In this document: piece after piece, positions 51,771-60,791 of the stretch | Position numbering within the stretch: the first letter of the stretch is position 1 | How the letters are laid out: every line of letters begins with the position of its first letter | Assembly (NCBI GenBank): GCA_902495005.1 | Contig: CABUVL010000004.1 | Span: forward strand, 1 to 64,000 | Source: an uncultured Verrucomicrobiota bacterium | Lineage (GTDB): Bacteria; Verrucomicrobiota; Verrucomicrobiia; Opitutales; UBA9783 | Direction of reading: 5' to 3' | DNA: 64,000 nucleotides | Position numbers and translations under genes: made by a program | The notes under the pieces: generated by a model | Told to the model about the DNA's origin: nothing | What the model saw: the letters and a program-made list of their open reading frames with translations, nothing else | Databases searched by the model: none

Positions 51771-53140
51771 TTAATGGTATAAATCTTTTGAAATTAAATT
51801 TATAATTTCACATACCAACTCATTCGCTTCACAAAAGACAACTTTCATTGACTTGGATTCAAATGTTGCCGTAAAACCTCGTAACGAATCAATGGCACTA
51901 ACATCAATAAAAGGCACATGCCTCAAGCGTATGACAATCGTATAGATGGAAGTGTTAACGCTCGCTAAGGCTGATTGAAAGGTTTCAATTACGCCGAAAA
52001 AGAAGGGGCCTTCGATGGAATACACGCTGACGTCTTTTGGGATGCTGAAAGTTTCATTAGATAAGCACGTGGTCAAATCGTTCTCTATCTGCACCGACTT
52101 AGCCATGCGTCGCATGAAAAACAAGGTCGAAAAAACAACGCCAATATTGACTGCCACCACGAGGTCCACAAAAACAGTTAGGAGAAAGGTAACAATTAAC
52201 ACAAACCGATCTGACTTTGGAGCCGTCGTTAAAATGCGTAAGAAGCGCTTACAATCACTCATATTATAAGCGACAACGAACAAAACAGCCGATAAGGCAG
52301 CAATCGGAATATAGCTGGCCAAGGGTGACAAAATCAAAATAAATAAAACAATCGTTATACTGTGTACAATACCTGCGATCGGTGAATTTCCTCCGCTTTT
52401 TATATTGGTTGCCGTGCGCGCAATGGCTCCAGTGGCGGCAAATCCTCCAAACAACGGTGCAAAAATATTGGCAATGCCTTGGCCGATAAGCTCTTGGTTA
52501 GAATTGTGGCGCGTACCAATCATGCTGTCCGCAACCGCCGCAGACAATAACGATTCAATAGCCCCCAACAATGCGATGGTGAAGGCGGGGCTTATTAACT
52601 CCGTTATCAAAGCTAACGAACAAGGCGGGAACTTTAACGAAGGTAATGTCTGCGGAATGCCGCCAAAGCTCGTTCCAATCGTGGCTACCGAGTCAAATTT
52701 AAAAATGATTTGCAAAAGTGTTGCAACAATGTAAGCGCGACCCCTGAGGTAAAGCCTACAATAACGGGCTCAGGTATGTACTTAATCATAGACCCGAGCT
52801 TAAATACACCCATAAAAACTAAAAACAAACCGGCCAATAAAGTAGCCAATTGCAGGCTCGTAATGCCATACTTTTGCGTAATTGAGTATAAAATTACGAC
52901 AAAAGATCCTGTAGGCCCCGCGATTTGCACGCGTGTGCCGCCAAAAACAGCCACCATAAGTCCCGCAATAATGGCTGTATACAACCCATTCTCAGGCGGT
53001 ACCCCCGAGGCAATTGAAAAAGCCATCGCCAATGGAAGCGCGACAATTCCAACAATTATTCCAGGTAAAATATTGGCAACAACATTCTTACGGGTTAATA
53101 AACCCGCCTTATAAGCTTCCCTTACTGCAAACATATCCAA
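51771..53140 (-). pseudogene. SulP-family anion permease, frameshifted and internally deleted
   Basis: The N-terminal part (53140-52685) has the SulP signature: LPGIIVGIVALPLAMAFSIA, then GPTGSFVVIL and YIPEPVIVGFTSGVALTL. The C-terminal part (52715-51771) continues in another frame from DSVATIGTSFGGIPQTLPSL through GAIARTATNIKSGG. It ends in a STAS domain (VFCEANELV near the end). The frames overlap near 52700. About 70-100 residues expected between the two segments are missing, so a deletion plus frameshift, not merely a base-calling error, is likely. The gene should not make a working transporter. Confidence 0.85.
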
Positions 53141-53488
53141 TAAAACAGGCAGAAACTTTTATAAAAACATTATTATGTGTCAAGATATAATCACAACATG
53201 TCAAAAAACGGAGCGATAAAACTTGTTTTAAAATTAGTAAAAATCGACATCCAACAAATATCAAAAATCTAAAATTCAAAAGCTCTGCCGAACCAGAATC
53301 CCAACGCGATAGCGACAAAAAATTATTGTCAAGACTTTGGTAATTTTGGTAATTTAAGTGATTGCACAAATCAAAAAAATTTGAACAAATTAGGGGCAAC
53401 AAAATTTTTGCCAAAGAGCGCTGTGCAAGCATTGATAAGGAATAATGCGTATAAGATATTGATTTTACAAAAGAAAAACTTTAGATAA
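53141..53488. other. Boundary region between host pseudogene and phage block
   Basis: About 350 A+T-rich bases. A start-less frame (about 53270-53484) ends QALIRNNAYKILILQKKNFR and has no recognisable relatives. I found no tRNA or obvious attachment repeat. TATAAT lies at about 53505. Confidence 0.3.
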
Positions 53489-54628
53489 GAACTTCGCACA
53501 ATATATAATAAGTCCTTCGTTAGACATAATTATTGTGGGCCGAGCAATCCTAGCACATCAAGTCAGCCCCCCTGCCCCAAAGGGGAGCGTTCATCTGACG
53601 ATGAACTGTCTCGTAAAGATTTACTAAAAGTATTCGAAGAAGACTTATGGGGAAATGCCATTACGCCGAAGCAAGGGAGATCAGGCTCAAAGAAGGTAGC
53701 GTTTGAACGCTGGTGTAAGATCACGCACGACGGCCAAAAGAACCGCCAAGAGGTACGTGACGGGTGGGAGAAATACGTCAAGCATCAAAACAACTACAAG
53801 TACTCGATTCAACGTCTGCAGTTTTTTCTCAACCCACAAAAAGAATTATGGTTGGGGGAGTGGGAAGTTGAAGATAGAGTTTTGTCAGATCCTATTTCGT
53901 TAAAATTTGAGCAAACGCCGGCGGTATGGGCACAAGGCCTAAAGCGTTTAGGTTACATTGGGGAATACGAACGCAACAAACACGCCAAGTGTTTTGACTG
54001 GACCTATGCGACAAAAGCATTCAAGGCGGCATGCCAAAAGGCTATTGAAGAAGGTTGTTCGTTCAAGGAGTTCATAAATGAGGATCCCATGCTGTTAAGT
54101 AAAGAGGAGCAAGAACGAGATCACGAGCTCAACGACCTTGGCAAATTCGGCTCACCAAGCACGTGGTTTTATCCAATAAGAGACATGGTGGTTAAGTTTT
54201 CCACTTCAATGGCTCAACAACTAAAACATTGTGAAGATTGGGCATTGGCACCAAAGAAATTTGTGGAGATTTGCCTGCAAAAGAGGGCAGAGGGATTTAT
54301 TCCGTTTTTTTCAAACAGAACTTATCAATGGACGCTGATTACCGAAGGTCAAGCGAAGGAGATAAGAGAAGAGGAAAAGAGGAGGGAAGAGAAAAAACGG
54401 ATTGATGAAGTTATTCTTGAGGTCAACAAGAACATCGATTGGGAAAAGGTCGCTTTGCAAAAATTTTCTCAAGAGGAAGTAGACAAGGGGCTAACGTACC
54501 ACATCAAGAACGAGACGGCGCTGTGGGGGAATGTCCAGGAAGCCGTACGTGAAAATCAATCAAGATATTTCAATGAACTGCTGTCCGGGGTAAAACAATG
54601 TCTAAATGGCTCTAAAAACGATTTTTAA
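53489..54628 (+). pseudogene. Phage replication-type protein lacking a start codon (5' truncated)
   Basis: The frame opens after a TAA at 53486-53488 but has no ATG, GTG or TTG before 53852. Clear coding sequence precedes that point (SSDDELSRKDLLKVFEEDLW from about 53590). A segment reading FERWCKI...GWEKYVKHQNN then SIQRLQFFLNPQKELWLGEW resembles the C-terminal part of phage replication or helicase-loader proteins, which often end with a W-x-x-Y and FLN-x-x-W pattern. The downstream ~230 residues are highly charged (EEEKRREEKKR near the end). The N-terminal DNA-binding part appears to be lost at the element boundary. A short product from TTG 53852 is possible. Confidence 0.55.
53589..53606. 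repeat. Perfect inverted repeat GTTCATC-TGAC-GATGAAC
   Basis: A 7-base inverted repeat with a 4-base loop lies at the edge of the phage block, within the coding frame of the truncated replication-type gene. It could be a remnant of an operator or boundary signal, or coincidence. Confidence 0.5.
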
Positions 54629-54746
54629 ACAACACACCTAAAACATTACGAATGTACAATAAAAACAACACCTAAAGGTATTTAAATAAGTTTTAGCGAT
54701 ATTTTAGAAACGACGAGTAAACGGATTTACAACAAAAAGAACAGAG

Positions 54747-55058
54747 ATGGACACTCAAAAGACAAAAAACGGCACAAAAAGGAAGTATGTAAAGCGTACG
54801 AAAACCTATTCGTATTATGATGTTTATGATTGGGTTTCGGCCATAAACAACAGCGAATTTAGGGACATGAACCCCGCTCCTGGAGGAGATTCGTGGTTCA
54901 CGGCAGAGCCAAAATTCAAAGAACTTTGCCAGGAATTTTGGAATATGGGTTACCGCATCACGCCAGTCATCAAAAGTGAGAGATTATTGACTTTTTCGGA
55001 TGGGACCTTTGTTTACATTCCAGAGGTACGAACACTTACTTTAACGAAACATGACTAA
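54747..55058 (+). CDS. Small basic phage protein of unknown function
   Basis: A 103-residue protein beginning with a Lys/Thr-rich stretch (TKNGTKRKYVKRTKTYSYYD) and containing FWNMGYRITPVIKSERLL. I do not recognise the family. ATG 54747 is preceded by purine-rich GAACAGAG. It overlaps the next gene by 8 bases, so they are co-translated. The 118-base gap upstream includes two ACACCTAAA copies. Confidence 0.6.
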   Translation: MDTQKTKNGTKRKYVKRTKTYSYYDVYDWVSAINNSEFRDMNPAPGGDSWFTAEPKFKELCQEFWNMGYRITPVIKSERLLTFSDGTFVYIPEVRTLTLTKHD

Positions 55059-55665
55059 AATCATTACGCTTGTAGGGACTCATTGCACATTTAAGACAAC
55101 GTTTACGCAGGCACTTCACGAAGCGGCCTCAGCACGAGGATTGAGTTCTTGTGTTGTAAGTGAGGTAGCGCGTTTGTGTCCATTGCCTATGAATAAGCAA
55201 CAGACAAAAGAGAGCACAATGTGGATTTTCAATGAGCAATTAAAACAAGAAGAAAAAGCATTAAAACAAAATACAGATGTGTTATTTTGCGATCGTTCAT
55301 TTTTAGATCCATTTGCTTACTATTGCGCAAGCCACGAGAGCTTCATAGATGAGTTTATCAACGGAATGGATATATGCGGCATTCGATTACAAGCGCTGAT
55401 AGATGTTTACAAGCAGCACTATGATTTTACACTTCATATGCGTGCCACACAAAATAAAAGTCTCATTACAGAGGATGGCTTTAGGAATACCGATTTTAAA
55501 TTTAGACGCTCTGTAGATGAGGTGTTTTTAAATTTGTTTACACGCGGAGGCATCAAAAAAGACAGCGCTTGGGCATCGAAGCATTTTATGGAAAAAAGAG
55601 CCATAAGAGTTGACTACAGGAAAGAATTTTTCGACAGGCTTCTCAGTCGCATACTTGCAAACTGA
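55051..55665 (+). CDS. Phage P-loop nucleotide kinase-like ATPase with variant Walker A
   Basis: The N-terminus TKIITLVGTHCTFKTTFTQAL has a P-loop in the position expected for the AAA_28/NadR-kinase-like group, but the glycine before the Lys is Phe (GTHCTFKTT instead of GxxxxGKT). VLFCDRSFLDPFAYY near 86-100 matches the DRS-x-x-D segment of deoxynucleoside or NMN kinases. FKFRRSVDEVFLNLF and a final basic helix follow. It may phosphorylate a nucleoside or sense nucleotides. The Lys-Thr pair is kept, so ATP binding may survive. Confidence 0.6.
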   Translation: MTKIITLVGTHCTFKTTFTQALHEAASARGLSSCVVSEVARLCPLPMNKQQTKESTMWIFNEQLKQEEKALKQNTDVLFCDRSFLDPFAYYCASHESFIDEFINGMDICGIRLQALIDVYKQHYDFTLHMRATQNKSLITEDGFRNTDFKFRRSVDEVFLNLFTRGGIKKDSAWASKHFMEKRAIRVDYRKEFFDRLLSRILAN

Positions 55666-55671
55666 AACTTC

Positions 55672-57258
55672 CTAAATCTCAAACGGGTTCCAATCCGCCT
55701 GTATATTGATATTTTGATAAGCTTGCTTATCTTGATAATATTGGCTATTGCGCTCGTAGAATGTCATAGCAAACGCATCTGCCAAATCGGGCGAATAGAG
55801 CATTTTACTTTTTGACATGAGTTGAACTTTTGTTGCATTCGGCTCAAGCTCAATCATCAGAAGCTGATTGATGAACTCCTGGTTATCTGCGATATGAGCA
55901 GGCCTATTGGCAAGCCACTCCTTAGCCCGCCCGTACATCTCTGCTCGGCGGTTAAAATACTTGTCCTTATCGTCGGGAGATTCTCCAAAATTGACGGGAG
56001 TTAAGCCTATGACACCGAGCTCACGCAAGCGATCAAAAACTCCACAACCGAGGCCCCCAATATCCACAAAAACAGTTTGTGGACGTTTTTCAGCGATCTT
56101 ATTAAACAAGAGCCTGGAAAGATACATTGTGTCGGCACAGGGATCTAAGTTTTCTACCTTGATAACATTACGTCCACAACGCCAAACAAGAGCCGTCTTG
56201 TCGCGCATTCTGGATGGGTCAATACCAAGGACCAAGGGCGCATTATTGTCTGCTATAATGTCTGATTTAATCGCCTCCTGAATATCCCCGTAATCAAAGA
56301 ATGAGTAATTGCTGGATACAGAAAACGCCTCTTCTGGCGTGTTGGGATATTCACGTGCGAGCATGATATCCGAGCCCAGTTCGAGCCGTTTTTGCTGATA
56401 CCAAAACAGCTGATCATCGCTCAAATTAAACTGCTTTTTCAGCTCTTTGCACTTGTCTATTGGCTCAAAATCCTTGGGTGCAGGGAGCTGATATTCCTCC
56501 TGCACAAACCAGGGGATAAACACATGTTCAAAAGGGCTGTCTTTCGACAAGCTTTGCTGATACATGTCCCACAAAGCCCTGCGTCCGCTGGAGGTTGACT
56601 CGATCACAACGACAGAGCCATTTCCGCGCGGAATGGACTGAGATAGACCACCCCAAAACTTTTGCCAATCGGGATAATAATCCACCTCCGTAAGGTGCAC
56701 GATATCGTAACGGTCACCGCGGGATTGCCCCTCCGTAGCCGCCCATTCGCCAAAACATATGCTGTACCCGCACTTGCCGTGATCAATTTTCAATTGCGTA
56801 CTGGTTTGATGAGAAGCTACCATGGTCTGCAACTTGAGTTGAAACATGTCCGTTAAATTACGGAAGGCCTTTTCTCGTAAATCTTTTTCTCTTTGAGCCA
56901 CAATCAGTCCTGCAGTTTGTGGATAATAACAAAGCCTCCAGAGAATCATCGCTCTGCAAAACGTTGAAATACCCTGCTGGCGCCCCTTGATAATCACTAA
57001 GCGAATTTGATTGTCACGCTCCATCTGCTCCTTGCACTTCGTATACAGGATTTGCTGTGCCCGGTTAAGCGTCATAAATACACGCTTGTTTTCTTTGTTA
57101 ATGATGCGGATGCTGTTCTCGCAACACCACCTGAAGTCCTTGCGGCATTCCAAGGCAAAATTGTAATTCGCCCTGCGTGCCGCGCCGATATCAAGCGAGC
57201 GAAATACCTTACCTTCGTAATCCTGCGGATCTGGTTCCCATTCCATTTGTTTTAACAA
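55672..57258 (-). CDS. Phage terminase large subunit
   Basis: The DNA-packaging motor and nuclease. The ATPase has Walker A IIKGRQQGISTF near 89-100 and Walker B DIVHLTEVDYYPD near 192, with the VVVIESTSSG coupling motif near 217. The nuclease acidic residues lie in LVLGIDPSRMRD near 345, VFVDIGGLG near 398 and SPDLADAFAMTF near 490. At 528 residues it is normal. Start is TTG 57258, 3 bases after the upstream stop, or ATG 57246. It is the last gene of the leftward virion module. Confidence 0.92.
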   Translation of the reverse strand: MLKQMEWEPDPQDYEGKVFRSLDIGAARRANYNFALECRKDFRWCCENSIRIINKENKRVFMTLNRAQQILYTKCKEQMERDNQIRLVIIKGRQQGISTFCRAMILWRLCYYPQTAGLIVAQREKDLREKAFRNLTDMFQLKLQTMVASHQTSTQLKIDHGKCGYSICFGEWAATEGQSRGDRYDIVHLTEVDYYPDWQKFWGGLSQSIPRGNGSVVVIESTSSGRRALWDMYQQSLSKDSPFEHVFIPWFVQEEYQLPAPKDFEPIDKCKELKKQFNLSDDQLFWYQQKRLELGSDIMLAREYPNTPEEAFSVSSNYSFFDYGDIQEAIKSDIIADNNAPLVLGIDPSRMRDKTALVWRCGRNVIKVENLDPCADTMYLSRLLFNKIAEKRPQTVFVDIGGLGCGVFDRLRELGVIGLTPVNFGESPDDKDKYFNRRAEMYGRAKEWLANRPAHIADNQEFINQLLMIELEPNATKVQLMSKSKMLYSPDLADAFAMTFYERNSQYYQDKQAYQNINIQADWNPFEI

Positions 57259-57261
57259 GGG

Positions 57262-57798
57262 TTACAATCCGAAGTCTATGGTGATTGCCTCAACCTCTTC
57301 GGCCGTCGTTGCAACTAAAATCTGTGCTCGCAAGGACCACTTTTCTTGGTACTTTTTATTCCCATATTCGATGATTTCCAGCTGTATTGTCTCAAGGTTT
57401 GAGCGCGTGCATGTATGGAACACATTGTTGTAGTCACAAAATTGTACAACCTCATCGGGCCCCATGACGACTAACACCCCTGAAACATTACGACAAGACG
57501 TGGAGTTCGCATCAATCTCAAACCCCAATGAGCTCGTGCAGTGGCCATTCTCCAATACATCCGCAAACTTTGTATGCAGCTCATCAAGCTTGTCCTGTCT
57601 TGCGTAATACAACAGCGCCTCGGGCTCCAAAGCCTCCAATTCCTCCATGCTGGGCTGAGCCAATTGGTCGGAAATGTTCCATTCAGATATAAACGGTCCC
57701 ATGCCATCAAGCATATCAAAAACGATAACATCTTTTGTAAAATCGATATTTACATTATGTTGATCACCATAATATTTTAAAATTAAGCTTAAATTCAT
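57262..57798 (-). CDS. DUF4376-type phage protein, tail-fibre associated
   Basis: The C-terminal half follows the DUF4376 pattern: GFEIDANSTSCRNVSGVL near 93-110, QFCDYNNVFHTCT near 120, ETIQLEIIEYGNKKYQEKW near 137, and a terminal AATxEEVEAI-like stretch (TTAEEVEAITIDF). Such domains occur next to phage tail fibres, often in fibre-assembly proteins. The N-terminal 60 residues are unassigned. It sits 3 bases after the tail-fibre gene. Confidence 0.7.
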   Translation of the reverse strand: MNLSLILKYYGDQHNVNIDFTKDVIVFDMLDGMGPFISEWNISDQLAQPSMEELEALEPEALLYYARQDKLDELHTKFADVLENGHCTSSLGFEIDANSTSCRNVSGVLVVMGPDEVVQFCDYNNVFHTCTRSNLETIQLEIIEYGNKKYQEKWSLRAQILVATTAEEVEAITIDFGL

Positions 57799-57801
57799 AA
57801 T

Positions 57802-60771
57802 TTATCCTAAATAAAAACCATAGAAACATGTACCATAAACACCTGACATTATCGTACAATCCGAGCTATTATAATAGCTAATTCCAATCACATCTCTTAC
57901 AGAAGTTTTAATCATGATGGTATTATTAAATGCTGTATTGGAAGCATTCCCATAATAAAATTGAAAACTCCCTTGTGTTGCATCACCGTTGTAATAAAAG
58001 GCTAATCCTGGAAGGTCTGCCATGCTTTGACTGTTCCAAGAAATTTTTGATCCAAAAAACCACAAGCCTGCAAGTGGTACTGTATATAAATAAGTTCCCA
58101 CATTAAAACCATTATGTGTATCAAACAAAATTGTATTTACTGGGATAAGACTCCATGAACCACCTGCCCGACTATAAGGACTCTTTAAGTACACATGAAA
58201 ACTAGCTGAAGCTCCATTTAAGCTCGTCCACTCACTCCAGGTTGTGCCACTCAACTGATACACGCGACAAAAATGCTGATTTGTGATGGCCGTTACAATC
58301 GACTGCTCAATATTATTGCTGTTAATTTGCTTAACCACGATACGAATAGAGTTTGAGCTCATTGTCGAGGGCCTATTAACAGCAGTGCCGCCATTTTGCA
58401 TCCAATAGGTTCCAGGGCTCGTAAGCGTGTTCAAGTCGGTGGCATCTGTAAGGGTCGCCTTTATGTTTGACACATCCAAGCATTCATACTCGTGGTAAGC
58501 CAATGCGTTAGCTCCAGCATTTACAGCTGCTACCTGCCCAGCACCACCTAGTACGTTCAGTCCCGTGCCGCCGTTGGCCACACCCAAGGTACTTGCCCAC
58601 TCGGGCTTTGTAGCGCCCGAATTAACTTGCAAAAACTGTCCAGCGGTACCGATACCCAAGCGCTCGTCTCCAGCAGCGCCTCTAACGATGAGGTCTCCCT
58701 GTGCAGTGGTCGGTGTTACATAACCTTCGCCCCATTCGGGCTCTGTTCCCGCGTTATTGACCTTCAGAAATTGCCCGACACTTCCGATAGGCAAACGTTT
58801 TTCATCGGCCGCATCACGTGTAAGTAAATCTCCCTGGGCGCTCAATACAGTACCCGCATCGTTTCCCCAAATCACACCGCTGGCGGTACTATTTACCTTA
58901 AGCACCTGCCCGGCAGAACCGATATTCAAGTGGACATTATTTGTTCCGTCGTGCGTAAGGATGTCACCTGCCGCTGTCAGCGGGCTGAGATTATCAAATG
59001 CACTTGTCTTGTCGCCCGCGCCAGTTCCGCCGTCAGCAATTGACAAGCTGTTAATGCCTATAATTGTTCCGCCCGTGATGTTGACGTTATTAGAATTTTG
59101 TTCGGCCATGCTGCCCAAGGATTCCCAATGGGCGCTCGTACCATTTACGCGCAAGACCTGATTGTCTAAGCCGATGGACAAGGTGCTTGCTTCACCAGCG
59201 TCATTGCCAATAATCATATCTCCCTCATGCTGGATGTCTGACAAGGCTACTTCAATGGTATCTGTATTGTTCGTGACGGTGATGCCGTTACCCGCATCAA
59301 TCGTCTTTAAATTGATCTCATTGTTGATTGTATCCCGATAGACTTCTCCGACGGCGGCTCCGATATTATTGATCGTTGCATCCACCACACCAATATTGAC
59401 TTCGTTAGCCGCTGTCGAGATGTTGATTCGGTCGCCCGCTTTCAAGGTACGCAAGTGAACATCGTTGCCTAGTGTTGCGTTGTACACCTTGCCTTCGCCA
59501 CTGCCACCATTAATAAAAGTTGGCATGTTGGCGGCAGGATCGATATACGCTTCTACGAGGACATCATTTGTTTCGTCGGTTAAACGAATACCGGGACCCG
59601 CTCGCAAGGATTTTAATCGCAAGTCGCCGTTCAGAATACTGTGTCCCATGCCCTCGCCTTCACCGACATTGGTAAACGAGCCGACCTTCGTGTCAGCGTA
59701 ATCCTTTGTTGCTTTGGCAGAAGGAAGCTCAGCATCGCTAACCGCAGCACTGATGTCTGTTTTTAATACTCCCGTCTTTAAATTGTCTGTTTCAAGGTTT
59801 GTGAGCGTGTTGTTGTCGGCATCAATACCCTTATTGCTGAGTGCTTGCACGTCATCCGTTCCCACAACATCTCCTGAAGGGACTCGCTTGTGGCTGTTTG
59901 TTGCAACGGTGCCGGAAGCACTGCCAAAAACCATGATTTCGTTGATGCTCGTCGTGCTTGTGTTCGTTTGGACACAATTGGTCGGGATTTGTAAATTGCT
60001 CAACTTCCCAGAGCTATCCAGGCTAGCGACTCCGTTGTTTGCACCTTTCTCTGAGGTCAATATGTAACCACTGTGCGTATGCAGTGTGTTTGCATCGGCA
60101 CCGCCCGTGAGTGCGGTCTTTTGTTCAGATGTCAAAAACCGTGAATCGCTTCCCTCAGCCACCGTTCCAGCCGTGGTTCCCACATCCCGGGTTGCACAAT
60201 TGCCCAAACCCAGATTTGTTCGAGCAGTATCAACATTCGCTAGATCGGAAAGATTTTGGGACTTCTCCATGTACTTGCTTAACAATCCCGTGGTCGGATC
60301 ATCGTACGAAAGGTTTCCATTACTGTCCCAGGATGCGTACTTATTCTTACGCTTTTCTACAGCTGGCAAGCTTGCATTCAATTCTCCTTCGACGATATCA
60401 GTATGCAAACAACGCTTGATATCACGCGCCAATTGCTGCGTTTGATAAGTCAAATTATCGATTGCCTCGTTTGCCGCAGTAACATTTACGGACGTCCCGG
60501 TAAAATAGGTCGTGCAAGCTTCCGGGGTGCCCGAGTAAATTACGATTGTATCACCCGCCGCGGCTGCATTGTTTAGTGTGATGATCTGTGTTTCAATATT
60601 AACCGTGTAATCCGTCCCGTACGTCAACGTGGTTTCAACACCGTTGCTGACTCGTATCACCTTTACGTGAGAAGGGTAGCTTGGATCCACTGGCCAATCA
60701 TACACAAAGGTCGTCTGCCCAGCAGAGGCCGAAAGTTTGATGTACCTGTCATTTTCAACTATTACCGTCAT
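57802..60771 (-). CDS. Phage tail fibre with repeats and a C1q-like tip
   Basis: A 989-residue fibre. Residues 1-130 resemble the T7 gp17-type particle-binding domain (LTYGTDYTVNIETQIITLNN, then AIDNLTYQTQQLARDIKR). The shaft has tandem units of the type TTAQGDLIVRGAAGDERLG-IGTAGQFLQVN-(S/N)-x-x-(T/A)-x-P-EW, about three or four between ~600 and 760. The last ~140 residues (WSLIPVNTILFDTHNG to GTCFYGFYLG) have the beta-sandwich pattern of C1q/TNF-like domains, common as receptor-binding tips. It would recognise the host surface. ATG 60771 is the start. Confidence 0.87.
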   Translation of the reverse strand: MTVIVENDRYIKLSASAGQTTFVYDWPVDPSYPSHVKVIRVSNGVETTLTYGTDYTVNIETQIITLNNAAAAGDTIVIYSGTPEACTTYFTGTSVNVTAANEAIDNLTYQTQQLARDIKRCLHTDIVEGELNASLPAVEKRKNKYASWDSNGNLSYDDPTTGLLSKYMEKSQNLSDLANVDTARTNLGLGNCATRDVGTTAGTVAEGSDSRFLTSEQKTALTGGADANTLHTHSGYILTSEKGANNGVASLDSSGKLSNLQIPTNCVQTNTSTTSINEIMVFGSASGTVATNSHKRVPSGDVVGTDDVQALSNKGIDADNNTLTNLETDNLKTGVLKTDISAAVSDAELPSAKATKDYADTKVGSFTNVGEGEGMGHSILNGDLRLKSLRAGPGIRLTDETNDVLVEAYIDPAANMPTFINGGSGEGKVYNATLGNDVHLRTLKAGDRINISTAANEVNIGVVDATINNIGAAVGEVYRDTINNEINLKTIDAGNGITVTNNTDTIEVALSDIQHEGDMIIGNDAGEASTLSIGLDNQVLRVNGTSAHWESLGSMAEQNSNNVNITGGTIIGINSLSIADGGTGAGDKTSAFDNLSPLTAAGDILTHDGTNNVHLNIGSAGQVLKVNSTASGVIWGNDAGTVLSAQGDLLTRDAADEKRLPIGSVGQFLKVNNAGTEPEWGEGYVTPTTAQGDLIVRGAAGDERLGIGTAGQFLQVNSGATKPEWASTLGVANGGTGLNVLGGAGQVAAVNAGANALAYHEYECLDVSNIKATLTDATDLNTLTSPGTYWMQNGGTAVNRPSTMSSNSIRIVVKQINSNNIEQSIVTAITNQHFCRVYQLSGTTWSEWTSLNGASASFHVYLKSPYSRAGGSWSLIPVNTILFDTHNGFNVGTYLYTVPLAGLWFFGSKISWNSQSMADLPGLAFYYNGDATQGSFQFYYGNASNTAFNNTIMIKTSVRDVIGISYYNSSDCTIMSGVYGTCFYGFYLG

Positions 60772-60791
60772 TCTGTGTCCTTTTATTTAAA

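Noticed and set aside
53270..53484. Start-less frame ending QALIRNNAYKILILQKKNFR
   Set aside because: No start codon and no family resemblance; probably chance in A+T-rich DNA, so left as part of the boundary region.
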